The notes: generated by a model from the letters alone, not told the origin. Shown: positions 1 to 5,221, counted from the stretch's first letter. The stretch: 6,685 nt of DNA from Streptosporangiaceae bacterium (GCA_030045295.1 JASIGD010000086.1:1-6685); one strand, 5' to 3'. Numbers and translations: made by a program.

Positions 1-155
1 TCGGCCTTGCTGCGCATGTAGAAGCCCTGCAGGCTGACGAAGCCGGGGTCGTCGCACGTCCCGTCGGCCAGCATGGACTGCCACATCGTGACGAGCTCGG
101 GTGGCGCGAACGCCTCTTCGGTAGCGATCCGCAGGTAGCCAGTCTCTGAGTCCAT
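1..155 (-). CDS. LigW-like amidohydrolase family protein, N-terminal fragment (gene runs off the left edge)
   Basis: Only the first 51 codons are present; the rest lies left of the window. The peptide starts M-D-S-E-T-G-Y-L-R-I-A-T-E-E-A-F and continues with a helical stretch ending D-G-T, then V-S-L-Q-G-F-Y at residues 40-46. From memory this closely matches the start of 5-carboxyvanillate decarboxylase (LigW) and related metal-dependent decarboxylases of the amidohydrolase superfamily. In those enzymes a Glu of the A-T-E-E motif (residues 11-14 here) helps bind the active-site metal, and the enzymes remove CO2 from aromatic acids in the cytoplasm. The ATG at 155-153 is supported by a ribosome binding site GGAGGG at 169-164, 8 nt upstream. 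The substrate cannot be told from this fragment, and the conserved His and Asp ligands would lie outside the window. Family call fairly sure; exact reaction unknown. Confidence 0.7.
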   Translation of the reverse strand, partial: MDSETGYLRIATEEAFAPPELVTMWQSMLADGTCDDPGFVSLQGFYMRSKA

Positions 156-163
156 ACTCTGAA

Positions 164-169
164 CCCTCC
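164..169 (-). promoter_or_regulatory. Ribosome binding site of the amidohydrolase gene
   Basis: On the minus strand the sequence reads GGAGGG, 8 nt before the ATG at 155. This is a near-ideal Shine-Dalgarno match and fixes the start of the truncated amidohydrolase gene. Confidence 0.7.
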
Positions 170-213
170 GCCCCGATACAGAGCAAATCAAGGGGAACGG
201 GCCTGCGGAACCC

Positions 214-252
214 ATGGAGGCGACCGGTATCGCTGGAGACGGTCGCCTCCAT
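214..252 (-). terminator. Perfect 13-bp inverted repeat after the VOC gene, probable terminator or operator
   Basis: The arms ATGGAGGCGACCG (214-226) and CGGTCGCCTCCAT (240-252) are exact reverse complements around a 13-nt loop. The structure starts 22 nt past the stop codon of the leftward VOC gene and ends 58 nt before the amidohydrolase start. There is no U-run after the stem, which is common for actinobacterial terminators. Because it also lies in the promoter region of the next gene, an operator role is possible. The inverted repeat is seen directly; its role is inferred. Confidence 0.5.
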
Positions 253-260
253 CATCGCCA

Positions 261-276
261 AGCCGCGTTCGCGGCT
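261..276 (-). terminator. Short GC-rich hairpin overlapping the VOC stop codon
   Basis: AGCCGCG (261-267) and CGCGGCT (270-276) are perfect reverse complements separated by TT, so in RNA they would form about six pairs with a GTTC-type tetraloop. The stem includes two bases of the TAG stop (277-275) of the VOC gene. With the larger inverted repeat at 214-252 it makes a tandem hairpin pair at the gene end. It could help termination or protect the 3' end, but small GC stems arise often by chance in DNA of this composition. Confidence 0.3.
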
Positions 277-1051
277 AGGCGAAAGGCGGCTTGATCAGCG
301 AGAAGACGGCGCCGCCGTTATCGGCGACGACGGCGATCCGGCCGTACGGGCTGTCCCTGACCGGCTGGACCACCCGGCCGCCGAGCTCGGCTACCGTCGC
401 GGCCGCGGCGTCGGTGTCGGCGACCTGGAAATACGCGGCCCACGCGGCGGGTATCTCGGCGGGCGTCCCGGCCGGGTACTCGCCGATGCCGCCCACCTCA
501 TGCCCGTCGACCATGAGCATCGCGTAGTTGAAACCGTCGCCGCTCATGTCCTGGTACTCATAGCCGAACACGGCCTGGTAGAAGGCCTTGCTCGCGTCGA
601 AGTCCCGGCTCATCTGCTCGTTCCAGGTCAGCGCGCCCGGCTCGTTGGCCACGCCGATCCCGGTGGTGTCCCTGCCCTGCCAGATCCCGAAGACGGCCCC
701 GGCCGTGTCCGCGGCGATCGCCAGGCGGCCCTGGGTCATGACGTCCATCGGCTCGGCCAGCAGCTGGCCGCCCGCGGCCTTGATCAAGACCGCGGTCGCG
801 TCGGCGTCCTCGGTGGCCAGATAGGTCGTCCAGGCCGATGGGGCCTCGGCGGGACCCATCTTGGGACCGATGCCAGCGACGATCCGGCCGCCGGAGTGGG
901 CGATGGCGTATCCGCCGACCTCCGGCCCGCCGACCTGGATGTCCCAGCCGAACAGGCCCTCGTAGAACCCGACCGCTTTCGGTACATCGTCGACGCTGAC
1001 ATCTACCCAGCACGGCGTACCGGCAGGCCACCGCGTATCGCGCGATACCAT
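275..1051 (-). CDS. Two-domain VOC (glyoxalase/bleomycin-resistance fold) protein, Cfp30B/TB27.3-like
   Basis: The 258-residue product is two tandem VOC domains, about residues 12-126 and 140-254. The duplication is visible: W15-V-D...F-Y-E-G-L-F-G-W36 matches W143-N-E...F-Y-Q-A-V-F-G-Y164, V58-A-G-I-G-P matches V186-G-G-I-G-E, and G118-A-V-F-G-I-W-Q matches G247-A-V-F-S-L-I-K. Length and layout match the actinobacterial Cfp30B group (M. tuberculosis Rv0577/TB27.3, about 261 residues). Members are soluble proteins of mostly unclear activity; proposed roles are small-molecule binding or methylglyoxal handling. The Glu metal ligand usual at the end of each VOC domain appears replaced by Gln125 and Lys254, so classic glyoxalase I chemistry is doubtful. 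The ATG at 1051 has GGAGG 7 nt upstream. The gene is divergent from the small membrane protein at 1133 and in tandem with the amidohydrolase. No resistance role should be assumed from the fold alone. Confidence 0.88.
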   Translation of the reverse strand: MVSRDTRWPAGTPCWVDVSVDDVPKAVGFYEGLFGWDIQVGGPEVGGYAIAHSGGRIVAGIGPKMGPAEAPSAWTTYLATEDADATAVLIKAAGGQLLAEPMDVMTQGRLAIAADTAGAVFGIWQGRDTTGIGVANEPGALTWNEQMSRDFDASKAFYQAVFGYEYQDMSGDGFNYAMLMVDGHEVGGIGEYPAGTPAEIPAAWAAYFQVADTDAAAATVAELGGRVVQPVRDSPYGRIAVVADNGGAVFSLIKPPFA

Positions 1052-1058
1052 TTCCAGA

Positions 1059-1063
1059 CCTCC
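1059..1063 (-). promoter_or_regulatory. Ribosome binding site of the VOC gene
   Basis: GGAGG on the minus strand lies 7 nt before the ATG at 1051, an ideal Shine-Dalgarno spacing. It shows that this gene has a leadered transcript, in contrast to its divergent neighbour at 1133, which has no such site. No convincing -10/-35 pair for this gene could be picked out in 1064-1132. Confidence 0.7.
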
Positions 1064-1118
1064 GCATTATTGTTCCTTTACCGCCGACGCTAACACGGGG
1101 CCAAGCTGGCCAGGCTCA

Positions 1119-1124
1119 TAGACT
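1119..1124 (+). promoter_or_regulatory. Candidate -10 element (TAGACT) for a leaderless transcript of the small membrane protein
   Basis: TAGACT fits the actinobacterial -10 pattern TANNNT and ends 8 nt before the ATG at 1133. That distance would put the transcription start on or next to the A of the start codon. No Shine-Dalgarno sequence is seen before this ATG, which agrees with leaderless translation. No clear -35 is visible 16-18 bp upstream, so the call rests on the -10 and the spacing. Confidence 0.4.
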
Positions 1125-1132
1125 GGGCACCC

Positions 1133-1477
1133 ATGTACGCCAAGGCCAATCCGGGCGCGGGACGCCTGTCGCCGCGGCAGAAGCGGAGCTTCGCGATCGT
1201 TGGCGCGCTGGTCGTCGTGGCCCTAGCCGGCCTGGTCACCTGGGGAGCGCTGGCTCATGACGCATACGGGAGTTCGGGCCACGGCTGCGTTACCGTCACC
1301 GTGCCGAGTTCCACCGGCGGGGCGACCTTCCATTACTGCGGAGCGCCGGCGCGGTCGTTCTGCCAGGCGGCGTTCAGGTCGCAGGATCAGATCTCGCTGC
1401 ACGCCCGGCCGCAGTGCGTGCTGGCCGGGCTGGGTCCGGCTGCCTTCGCAACGCCCTCAGGTGCCGCGGGGCCCTGA
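1133..1477 (+). CDS. Small single-pass membrane protein with four extracytoplasmic cysteines, function unknown
   Basis: The 114-residue product has a short basic N-terminus (K4, R11, R15, K17, R18), one strongly hydrophobic segment at about residues 20-41, and an exported remainder of about 70 residues. The positive-inside rule places the C-terminal part outside the cell. The outer part carries four cysteines (52, 69, 77, 95), enough for two disulfides, and a core around G51-C-V-T-V-T-V-P-S-S-T-G-G-A-T-F that resembles small actinobacterial conserved proteins I remember but cannot name. There is no lipobox and no clear signal-peptidase site, so an uncleaved anchor is more likely than secretion. 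The start lacks a ribosome binding site but has a -10-like TAGACT 8 nt upstream. The gene is alone on its strand, divergent from the VOC gene and convergent with dtd. A role in the cell envelope is only an inference. Confidence 0.65.
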   Translation: MYAKANPGAGRLSPRQKRSFAIVGALVVVALAGLVTWGALAHDAYGSSGHGCVTVTVPSSTGGATFHYCGAPARSFCQAAFRSQDQISLHARPQCVLAGLGPAAFATPSGAAGP

Positions 1478-1482
1478 GGGCG
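1452..1482 (+). terminator. 9-bp hairpin spanning the stop codon of the small membrane protein gene
   Basis: CGCCCTCAG (1452-1460) and CTGAGGGCG (1474-1482) are perfect reverse complements around a 13-nt GC-rich loop. The TGA stop (1475-1477) lies inside the right arm. The gene pair here is convergent, so the hairpin could act as an intrinsic-type terminator for the plus-strand gene. No U-run follows. Confidence 0.45.
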
Positions 1483-1596
1483 AGCTCCGGCCGAACGGCG
1501 GCTCAGGCCGGAACGGTGCCGTCCCAGTCGTCCAGCGGCGCGCAGTGCCAGCGCCAACTTCGGCTCCTTGGGCGCCCCGGCAGGTCGATGCGTCCG
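1478..1596. other. Convergent 3' intergenic region with a second hairpin
   Basis: This 119-bp gap separates the converging ends of the small membrane protein gene and dtd. It holds a 7-bp perfect inverted repeat, TCCGGCC (1486-1492) and GGCCGGA (1506-1512), with a 13-nt loop, directly after the stop-codon hairpin at 1452-1482. A longer-range pair (TCGGCTCC at 1560-1567, GGAGCCGA at 1602-1609) brackets the dtd stop. These may serve as terminators between the two transcription units. I see no coding signal in the gap. Confidence 0.35.
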
Positions 1597-2076
1597 TTAG
1601 CGGAGCCGAGTCCTGGGTGCATGTGGGGCCAGGACCCGCGGCGGTGACCTTAAAAGGTCAATGATGATCGTGACGGGGCCGTCGTTGACCAGCGAGACCT
1701 TCATCTCGGCGCCGAAGACACCGGTTTCGACGCGGGCGCCGAGGTCGCGCAGGTCCTGGACCACCGCGTCGACCAGCGGCTCGGCGACCGGGCCGGGGGC
1801 AGCGGCCGTCCAGGACGGGCGGCGGCCCTTGGCCAGATCGGCGTAGAGCGTGAACTGGCTGATCACCAGCAGCGGCGCGGCGACGTCGGAACACGATTTC
1901 TCGCCGTCGAGAATCCGCAGCCCCCATAGCTTGGCGGCAAGCTTCGCCGCTTGTCTGGGGGTGTCGTCGTGGGTGACGCCGACCAGGACGAGGAGCCCCG
2001 GCTCGTTGATCGCGCCGACGATCTCTCCGTTGACGGCCACGCTGGCCTGGATCACGCGCTGGACGACGGCCCGCAT
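1597..2076 (-). CDS. dtd: D-aminoacyl-tRNA deacylase (DTD)
   Basis: The enzyme hydrolyses D-amino acids, and glycine mischarged on tRNA-Ala, from tRNA in the cytoplasm, so they do not enter translation. The family signatures are clear: M-R-A-V-V-Q-R-V at residues 1-8, S-Q-F-T-L-Y-A-D at 73-80, K-G-R-R-P-S-W at 83-89, and N-D-G-P-V-T at 131-136, which carries the Gly-cisPro pair (G133-P134) that selects against L-amino acids. The frame is open 9 codons further up to 2103, but the ATG at 2076 matches the conserved family start. DTD is usually about 141-150 residues; this one is 159 because an Arg/Pro-rich tail follows the normal end at about residue 141. The tail begins with a TTA leucine codon (L142), the only TTA noticed in a gene of this window. 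No ribosome binding site is seen; a -10-like TATCGT lies 8 nt upstream, suggesting a leaderless mRNA. The gene is divergent from asparaginase. Confidence 0.93.
   Translation of the reverse strand: MRAVVQRVIQASVAVNGEIVGAINEPGLLVLVGVTHDDTPRQAAKLAAKLWGLRILDGEKSCSDVAAPLLVISQFTLYADLAKGRRPSWTAAAPGPVAEPLVDAVVQDLRDLGARVETGVFGAEMKVSLVNDGPVTIIIDLLRSPPRVLAPHAPRTRLR
1645..1660. repeat. 16-bp near-perfect palindrome inside the 3' end of dtd
   Basis: TGACCTTAAAAGGTCA has 7-bp complementary arms around a central AA, and its AT-rich core stands out in this GC-rich DNA. It lies where the dtd reading frame passes its usual end and contains the TTA codon. It resembles a dimeric regulator site, but its position within a coding 3' end leaves its role open; chance is possible. 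Confidence 0.35.
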
Positions 2077-2084
2077 GGGACGGC

Positions 2085-2115
2085 ACGATACCTGGCATCG
2101 CATCGACGATCACAA
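2085..2115 (-). promoter_or_regulatory. dtd: Candidate dtd promoter (leaderless -10 TATCGT, possible -35 TTGTGA)
   Basis: On the minus strand TATCGT (2090-2085) fits TANNNT and ends 8 nt before the dtd ATG at 2076, so transcription would start at or beside the start codon. TTGTGA (2115-2110) could be the -35, with a somewhat long 19-bp spacer, and it lies within the first copy of the 14-bp tandem repeat. The lack of a Shine-Dalgarno sequence agrees with a leaderless mRNA. Inferred from sequence pattern only. Confidence 0.35.
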
Positions 2116-2134
2116 GGCAGCGATCACAAGGCAG
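2107..2134. repeat. Perfect 14-bp tandem duplication in the dtd/asparaginase divergent promoter
   Basis: CGATCACAAGGCAG occurs twice in direct succession (2107-2120 and 2121-2134) with no mismatch. It fills much of the 67-bp gap between the divergent starts at 2076 and 2144. The 14-bp period is close to 1.3 helical turns. Each copy contains an AAGG core on the plus strand, which could weakly act as a ribosome binding site, and TTGTGA on the minus strand, which could act as a -35. It may be a paired regulator site or a recent slippage duplication that shifted promoter spacing. Confidence 0.6.
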
Positions 2135-2143
2135 ACTGCGTGC

Positions 2144-3130
2144 ATGACGATCATTACGGAACACGATGACGTGAATCCCGTAGTCGCCGAGGTGGTGCGG
2201 TCGGGCTTCACCGAATCGCGGCACCACGGCGCCGTGGCCGGACTGGCCCCTGACGGCACCCAGGTCATCAGCGTCGGGCACACCGACGTGCCCTTCTTCC
2301 CGCGGTCGGCGAACAAGCCGTTGCAGGCAGCGGCGATGATCCGCAGTGGGCTGGCCCTGGACGCCGAACTGCTCGCGCTGGCCGCGGCGAGTCATTCCGG
2401 CGAGGATTTTCACGCCGACGGGGTAAGGAAGATCTTGTCCGGTGCCGGGCTGAGCGAGGATGACCTGCGCTGCCCGGTGTCCTGGCCGCTTGACGCCGAG
2501 ACGGCGAAGCGGCTGATCGCCCGCGGCGAAGGCATGTCCCGGATCCGGATGAACTGTTCGGGCAAGCACGCCGCGATGCTGGCCACTTGCGTGCAGAACG
2601 GCTGGCCCACCGACACCTACCTCGCTCCTGGCCATCGGCTGCAGCAGGCCATCCGGCACGCGATCGAGGAGCTGGCCGGCGAGCGGACCACCACGACCGG
2701 GGTGGACGGCTGCGGAGCGCCGTTGTTCGCGCTGACCATGGCCGGGCTGGCGCGGGCCTTCCGGAGGCTGGTGCTCTCGGTACCAGGGACGCCCGAACGC
2801 AAGGTGGCCGACGCCATGCGCGCGCACCCGGAATGGACCAGCGGCACCAGCCGGGATGAGCGCCGGCTGATGGACGCGGTGCCCGGCCTGCTGGTCAAGG
2901 CGGGTGCCGAGGGGGTTAACGCGTTCGCGCTCGGGGATGGCCGGTCCGGTACGGTCAAGATCGACGACGGGTCGGCACGGGCCCGGACTCCGGTCACCGT
3001 GGCGGCGCTGCGCCTACTCGGCATCGCCGTGCCCGACGAACTCGCCACCGTTCCGGTCGTCGGTGGCGGCGTGGTCGTCGGAGAGGTCCGCGCCGCCGCC
3101 CTGGATACCGCAAGGCGCGCCGTAGGATGA
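2144..3130 (+). CDS. L-asparaginase, Rhizobium etli type (Asparaginase_II family, PF06089)
   Basis: This 328-residue cytoplasmic enzyme should hydrolyse L-asparagine to aspartate and ammonia. It belongs to the R. etli (ReAV) class, which is unrelated in sequence to the E. coli enzymes. Visible signatures are S20-G-F-T-E-S...H28-G-A-V, F52-P-R-S-A-N-K-P-L-Q61 with the Ser55/Lys58 pair, A82-S-H-S-G-E87 with Ser85, N137-C-S-G-K-H142, D188-G-C190 and K272-I-D-D-G. In ReAV the Ser-Lys pairs are catalytic and the Cys-Lys-Cys set (here Cys138, Lys141, Cys190) binds zinc; all are kept, so the enzyme looks functional. Length is normal for the family. The frame is open to 1850, but the upstream part is antisense to dtd, so the ATG at 2144 is chosen. 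The ribosome binding site is weak (AAGG 12 nt upstream); V10 (GTG at 2171) is an alternative start. No signal peptide is seen. The stop lies just before the next gene, suggesting an operon. Confidence 0.92.
   Translation: MTIITEHDDVNPVVAEVVRSGFTESRHHGAVAGLAPDGTQVISVGHTDVPFFPRSANKPLQAAAMIRSGLALDAELLALAAASHSGEDFHADGVRKILSGAGLSEDDLRCPVSWPLDAETAKRLIARGEGMSRIRMNCSGKHAAMLATCVQNGWPTDTYLAPGHRLQQAIRHAIEELAGERTTTTGVDGCGAPLFALTMAGLARAFRRLVLSVPGTPERKVADAMRAHPEWTSGTSRDERRLMDAVPGLLVKAGAEGVNAFALGDGRSGTVKIDDGSARARTPVTVAALRLLGIAVPDELATVPVVGGGVVVGEVRAAALDTARRAVG
3124..3127 (+). promoter_or_regulatory. Ribosome binding site deciding the start of the next gene
   Basis: AGGA lies 8 nt before the GTG at 3136, whereas the ATG at 3127 overlaps the site itself and has no spaced Shine-Dalgarno sequence. 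The site is within the last codons of the asparaginase gene, so translation of the two genes is likely coupled. Confidence 0.45.
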
Positions 3131-3135
3131 CGCGG

Positions 3136-4671
3136 GTGAGCAAGAAGACGCGGAGCCGACGCGGCGCGCCGGCCAGCACGGCGCCCGCGAACAGGCCGCC
3201 CGCGAACGCGGTTTCCCGCCGCCGCAACCCCGACGACGCCGTCGAGGCGGTGCTATCCAGGCTGCTGACCACGATCGCAGCAGGTGATCTGCTGCACGCC
3301 GAACTCGAGACCGCGACGATCATGGCCATACCGCGCACGATCGGCCAGGCGGATCCCGATGACGTCAAAGCCTTCGTCTCCGACGTGCTGGTGGGCGGGG
3401 CCGTCCGCACGCGGACGCCGGAGAGCGCTGCCCTGCTCCGGCTGCTGATGTCGCTGGGCTCCCCGGCCGTCAAGAGGGAGTCCAGCCAGGCTCTCGGGCG
3501 ACTGACCAGCGCCGGCGTCTACCCTACGGCCGTGGTGACCGAGATCGGGAAGGCGGTCCCGCTCCGGGCCTGGCGCCGCTACGACATCTTCGGCGACGAC
3601 GAGACCATCGCCGTGACGTTCCGCTACGGCGGAGTCGAGCACGGCATCGTGGCGCACATCGACCTGGCGGGCCTGCCGGTAGCCGCCATGGTCGGCATCA
3701 CCCCGGACCCGGCCAAGCTGATCGAGGTCATGAACAGCGAGGACGACGCGTTCGAGCGCGGGGAGGAGATCGGCCTGGCCGAGGCGCGGCGCCGACTGGA
3801 AGAGCCGCTGGCCCGGTGTGACCAGGACCCGGACCCCAGCACCAGCGCCGACACGCTCGCGTACCTGCCCATCGCCCGGTCCCGGGTCCGCAGGCTTCCT
3901 TCCGCAGGTCCCGGGGCCGAAGCTCCCGTATTCACCGCGGCCGACCGCGCGGCGGCGGTACACGACTTCCTGCAAAGCCCGCTGGCCGGCGAGGCGGCCG
4001 CGGCAGACGAGGAATCGACGCGGTTCTGGGCCGAGGTCCTCACCGGCTACAGCAGCCGCACCCCCGGCGAGCCGCCGGCCCAGGTCGGTCCGCTCAAGCT
4101 CACGCACCTGCTCCTGGGCCACGTGCCGAACACCTTCACCCTGTCCCCCGCCCAGCGCCAGCACCTCGAGCCCGCGGTGACCGCGTGGACCAACTGGTCC
4201 GCGCCGTACCGGGACCTGGACGAGGCGCAGACCGCGCACCTGGTGAAGTACCTGCCGGATACGTTCGCGAGATTCGACGACGCCTACGACAGCCCGCAGG
4301 CCGTGACGGCCCGGAGCTACCTGACCGACCTGGCCGCCAGCGACAGCGACATCTCCTGGCTGGCCAGCCAGCTGGCGCGCCGGATGTTCGCCGTGCCGAT
4401 GCCGGAAGCGCACGACGACGGCCGGCTGAACGCGGGCGACTCCGCTGACCGCCGGGCCTTGGTAGAAAGCGAGTTCGCCGCGTGCGCCCCGCCCGGCGGG
4501 ATGACCAGCGAGCAGTTCGTGTCCGCCGCGGACCAGGTCATCTCCGAGCTGTGGCATGACGACCCGCCCGAGACGTTCCAGGCGGCGAGGCGGCTGTTCG
4601 CCGACGGCGCTGAGCGGCACGACATCATTCACGCGTTGGTCGCGGCCAGAGAGCCCTCGACGGCGCGATGA
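3136..4671 (+). CDS. Conserved actinobacterial protein of unknown function, coupled to asparaginase
   Basis: I do not recognise a named family. The 511-residue product has no signal peptide or membrane segment, so it is probably cytoplasmic. It starts with a basic, Ala/Pro-rich disordered stretch (M-S-K-K-T-R-S-R-R, to about residue 30). A helical region follows at about 33-140. A likely beta segment comes next (D-I-F-G-D-D-E-T-I-A-V-T-F-R-Y, about 150-164), then an acidic linker (200-245), a second globular region with F-W-A-E-V-L-T-G-Y and a Pro-rich P-G-E-P-P-A-Q-V-G-P-L-K-L stretch (297-321), and more helices. The C-terminal D-D-P-P-E-T-F...R-H-D-I-I-H-A-L motif (475-501) resembles a short helical motif at the ends of several uncharacterised bacterial proteins. 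GTG at 3136 is preferred because AGGA lies 8 nt upstream; ATG at 3127 (514 residues), overlapping the asparaginase stop as ATGA, is possible. Its 3' end overlaps the convergent gene by 47 bp. Confidence 0.8.
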   Translation: MSKKTRSRRGAPASTAPANRPPANAVSRRRNPDDAVEAVLSRLLTTIAAGDLLHAELETATIMAIPRTIGQADPDDVKAFVSDVLVGGAVRTRTPESAALLRLLMSLGSPAVKRESSQALGRLTSAGVYPTAVVTEIGKAVPLRAWRRYDIFGDDETIAVTFRYGGVEHGIVAHIDLAGLPVAAMVGITPDPAKLIEVMNSEDDAFERGEEIGLAEARRRLEEPLARCDQDPDPSTSADTLAYLPIARSRVRRLPSAGPGAEAPVFTAADRAAAVHDFLQSPLAGEAAAADEESTRFWAEVLTGYSSRTPGEPPAQVGPLKLTHLLLGHVPNTFTLSPAQRQHLEPAVTAWTNWSAPYRDLDEAQTAHLVKYLPDTFARFDDAYDSPQAVTARSYLTDLAASDSDISWLASQLARRMFAVPMPEAHDDGRLNAGDSADRRALVESEFAACAPPGGMTSEQFVSAADQVISELWHDDPPETFQAARRLFADGAERHDIIHALVAAREPSTAR

Positions 4672-5221
4672 GCTCGGTGCCGCTCGTCCCGTTGCTTGAC
4701 GCACCCTCGCTGGATCCACCCGCCCCGCTCGGCCCGTGAGCAACCTGCCCGCCCATCGTGACGGCCAGGTCCATCAGCCGGCTGGCGGCCCGCGCTCTGG
4801 CCTGCCCCTCCTCGGCCTCTGCCTGCTCGAACACCTTTTGGTAGGCGAGCGCCCAGTGCTGCTCGCTCATGGCCGCGGCGTCGGCCTGCGGCCCGGGCAG
4901 CACCGGCGGAGGCTGCCCGTCGATGCCGATCTTGACGCCGTACCTGGACGCGGTATGAGCCGCCTGCTCCAGCGCGTTCTGGATTTCGGCCAGTTCTGCC
5001 GCCAAGCCGTTGACGATGCCGGCGGCGCAGCCGATCACCGTGGCCAGCGAGTCCACCGTGCTGGGGCGCCGGACCTGGCTGCCCCGGCGGGCGACGACCG
5101 CCGCCAGCTCTGCGCACAGGGCGCTGATCGCGTCGAGTGCCCCGGTCAGCGCCGCGTCGGGCTCCGGGCCGCCGTCATCGACGCCGGCAGTCCGGTTAGC
5201 CGGCATAATCGTCCAGGCCAC
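4625..5221 (-). CDS. Mostly helical protein of unknown function with a Ser/Gly-rich tail
   Basis: The 198-residue product matches no family I know. It has a short disordered N-terminus (1-22), helices at about 24-47 and 54-93, a Pro-rich turn (P104-P-P-V-L-P-G-P), a long charged helix (about 115-157, with E132-Q-A-E-A-E-E-G-Q), and a low-complexity Ser/Gly tail from about 162. Third codon positions are strongly G/C, which supports this strand over the open frames opposite. There is no signal peptide or membrane segment. The helix-turn-helix-rich shape loosely recalls small actinobacterial secreted helical proteins, but no W-x-G signature is seen. The start is a GTG at 5221 with GGGGA some 12 nt upstream; the ATG at 5206 (193 residues) is an equal candidate. 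The last 15 codons overlap the end of the convergent plus-strand gene. The gene lies 137 bp downstream of the MocR gene on the same strand. Confidence 0.68.
   Translation of the reverse strand: MAWTIMPANRTAGVDDGGPEPDAALTGALDAISALCAELAAVVARRGSQVRRPSTVDSLATVIGCAAGIVNGLAAELAEIQNALEQAAHTASRYGVKIGIDGQPPPVLPGPQADAAAMSEQHWALAYQKVFEQAEAEEGQARARAASRLMDLAVTMGGQVAHGPSGAGGSSEGASSNGTSGTELIAPSRALWPRPTRE

Noticed and set aside
500..1093. 197-residue plus-strand frame opposite the VOC gene
   Set aside because: The opposite strand encodes a clear two-domain VOC protein with an ideal ribosome binding site.
1850..2143. Upstream in-frame extension of the asparaginase reading frame to an ATG at 1850
   Set aside because: It runs antisense to the conserved core of dtd, and the asparaginase family begins around the S-G-F-T-E-S motif just after 2144.
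1658..2827. 389-residue minus-strand frame spanning asparaginase and dtd
   Set aside because: It overlaps two well-supported genes in the wrong frame and its composition is Arg/Pro-rich shadow sequence.
3253..4743. 496-residue open frame on the minus strand
   Set aside because: It is antisense to the 511-residue protein, with Arg/Gly/Val-rich composition and no motif. High-GC DNA commonly leaves such frames open.
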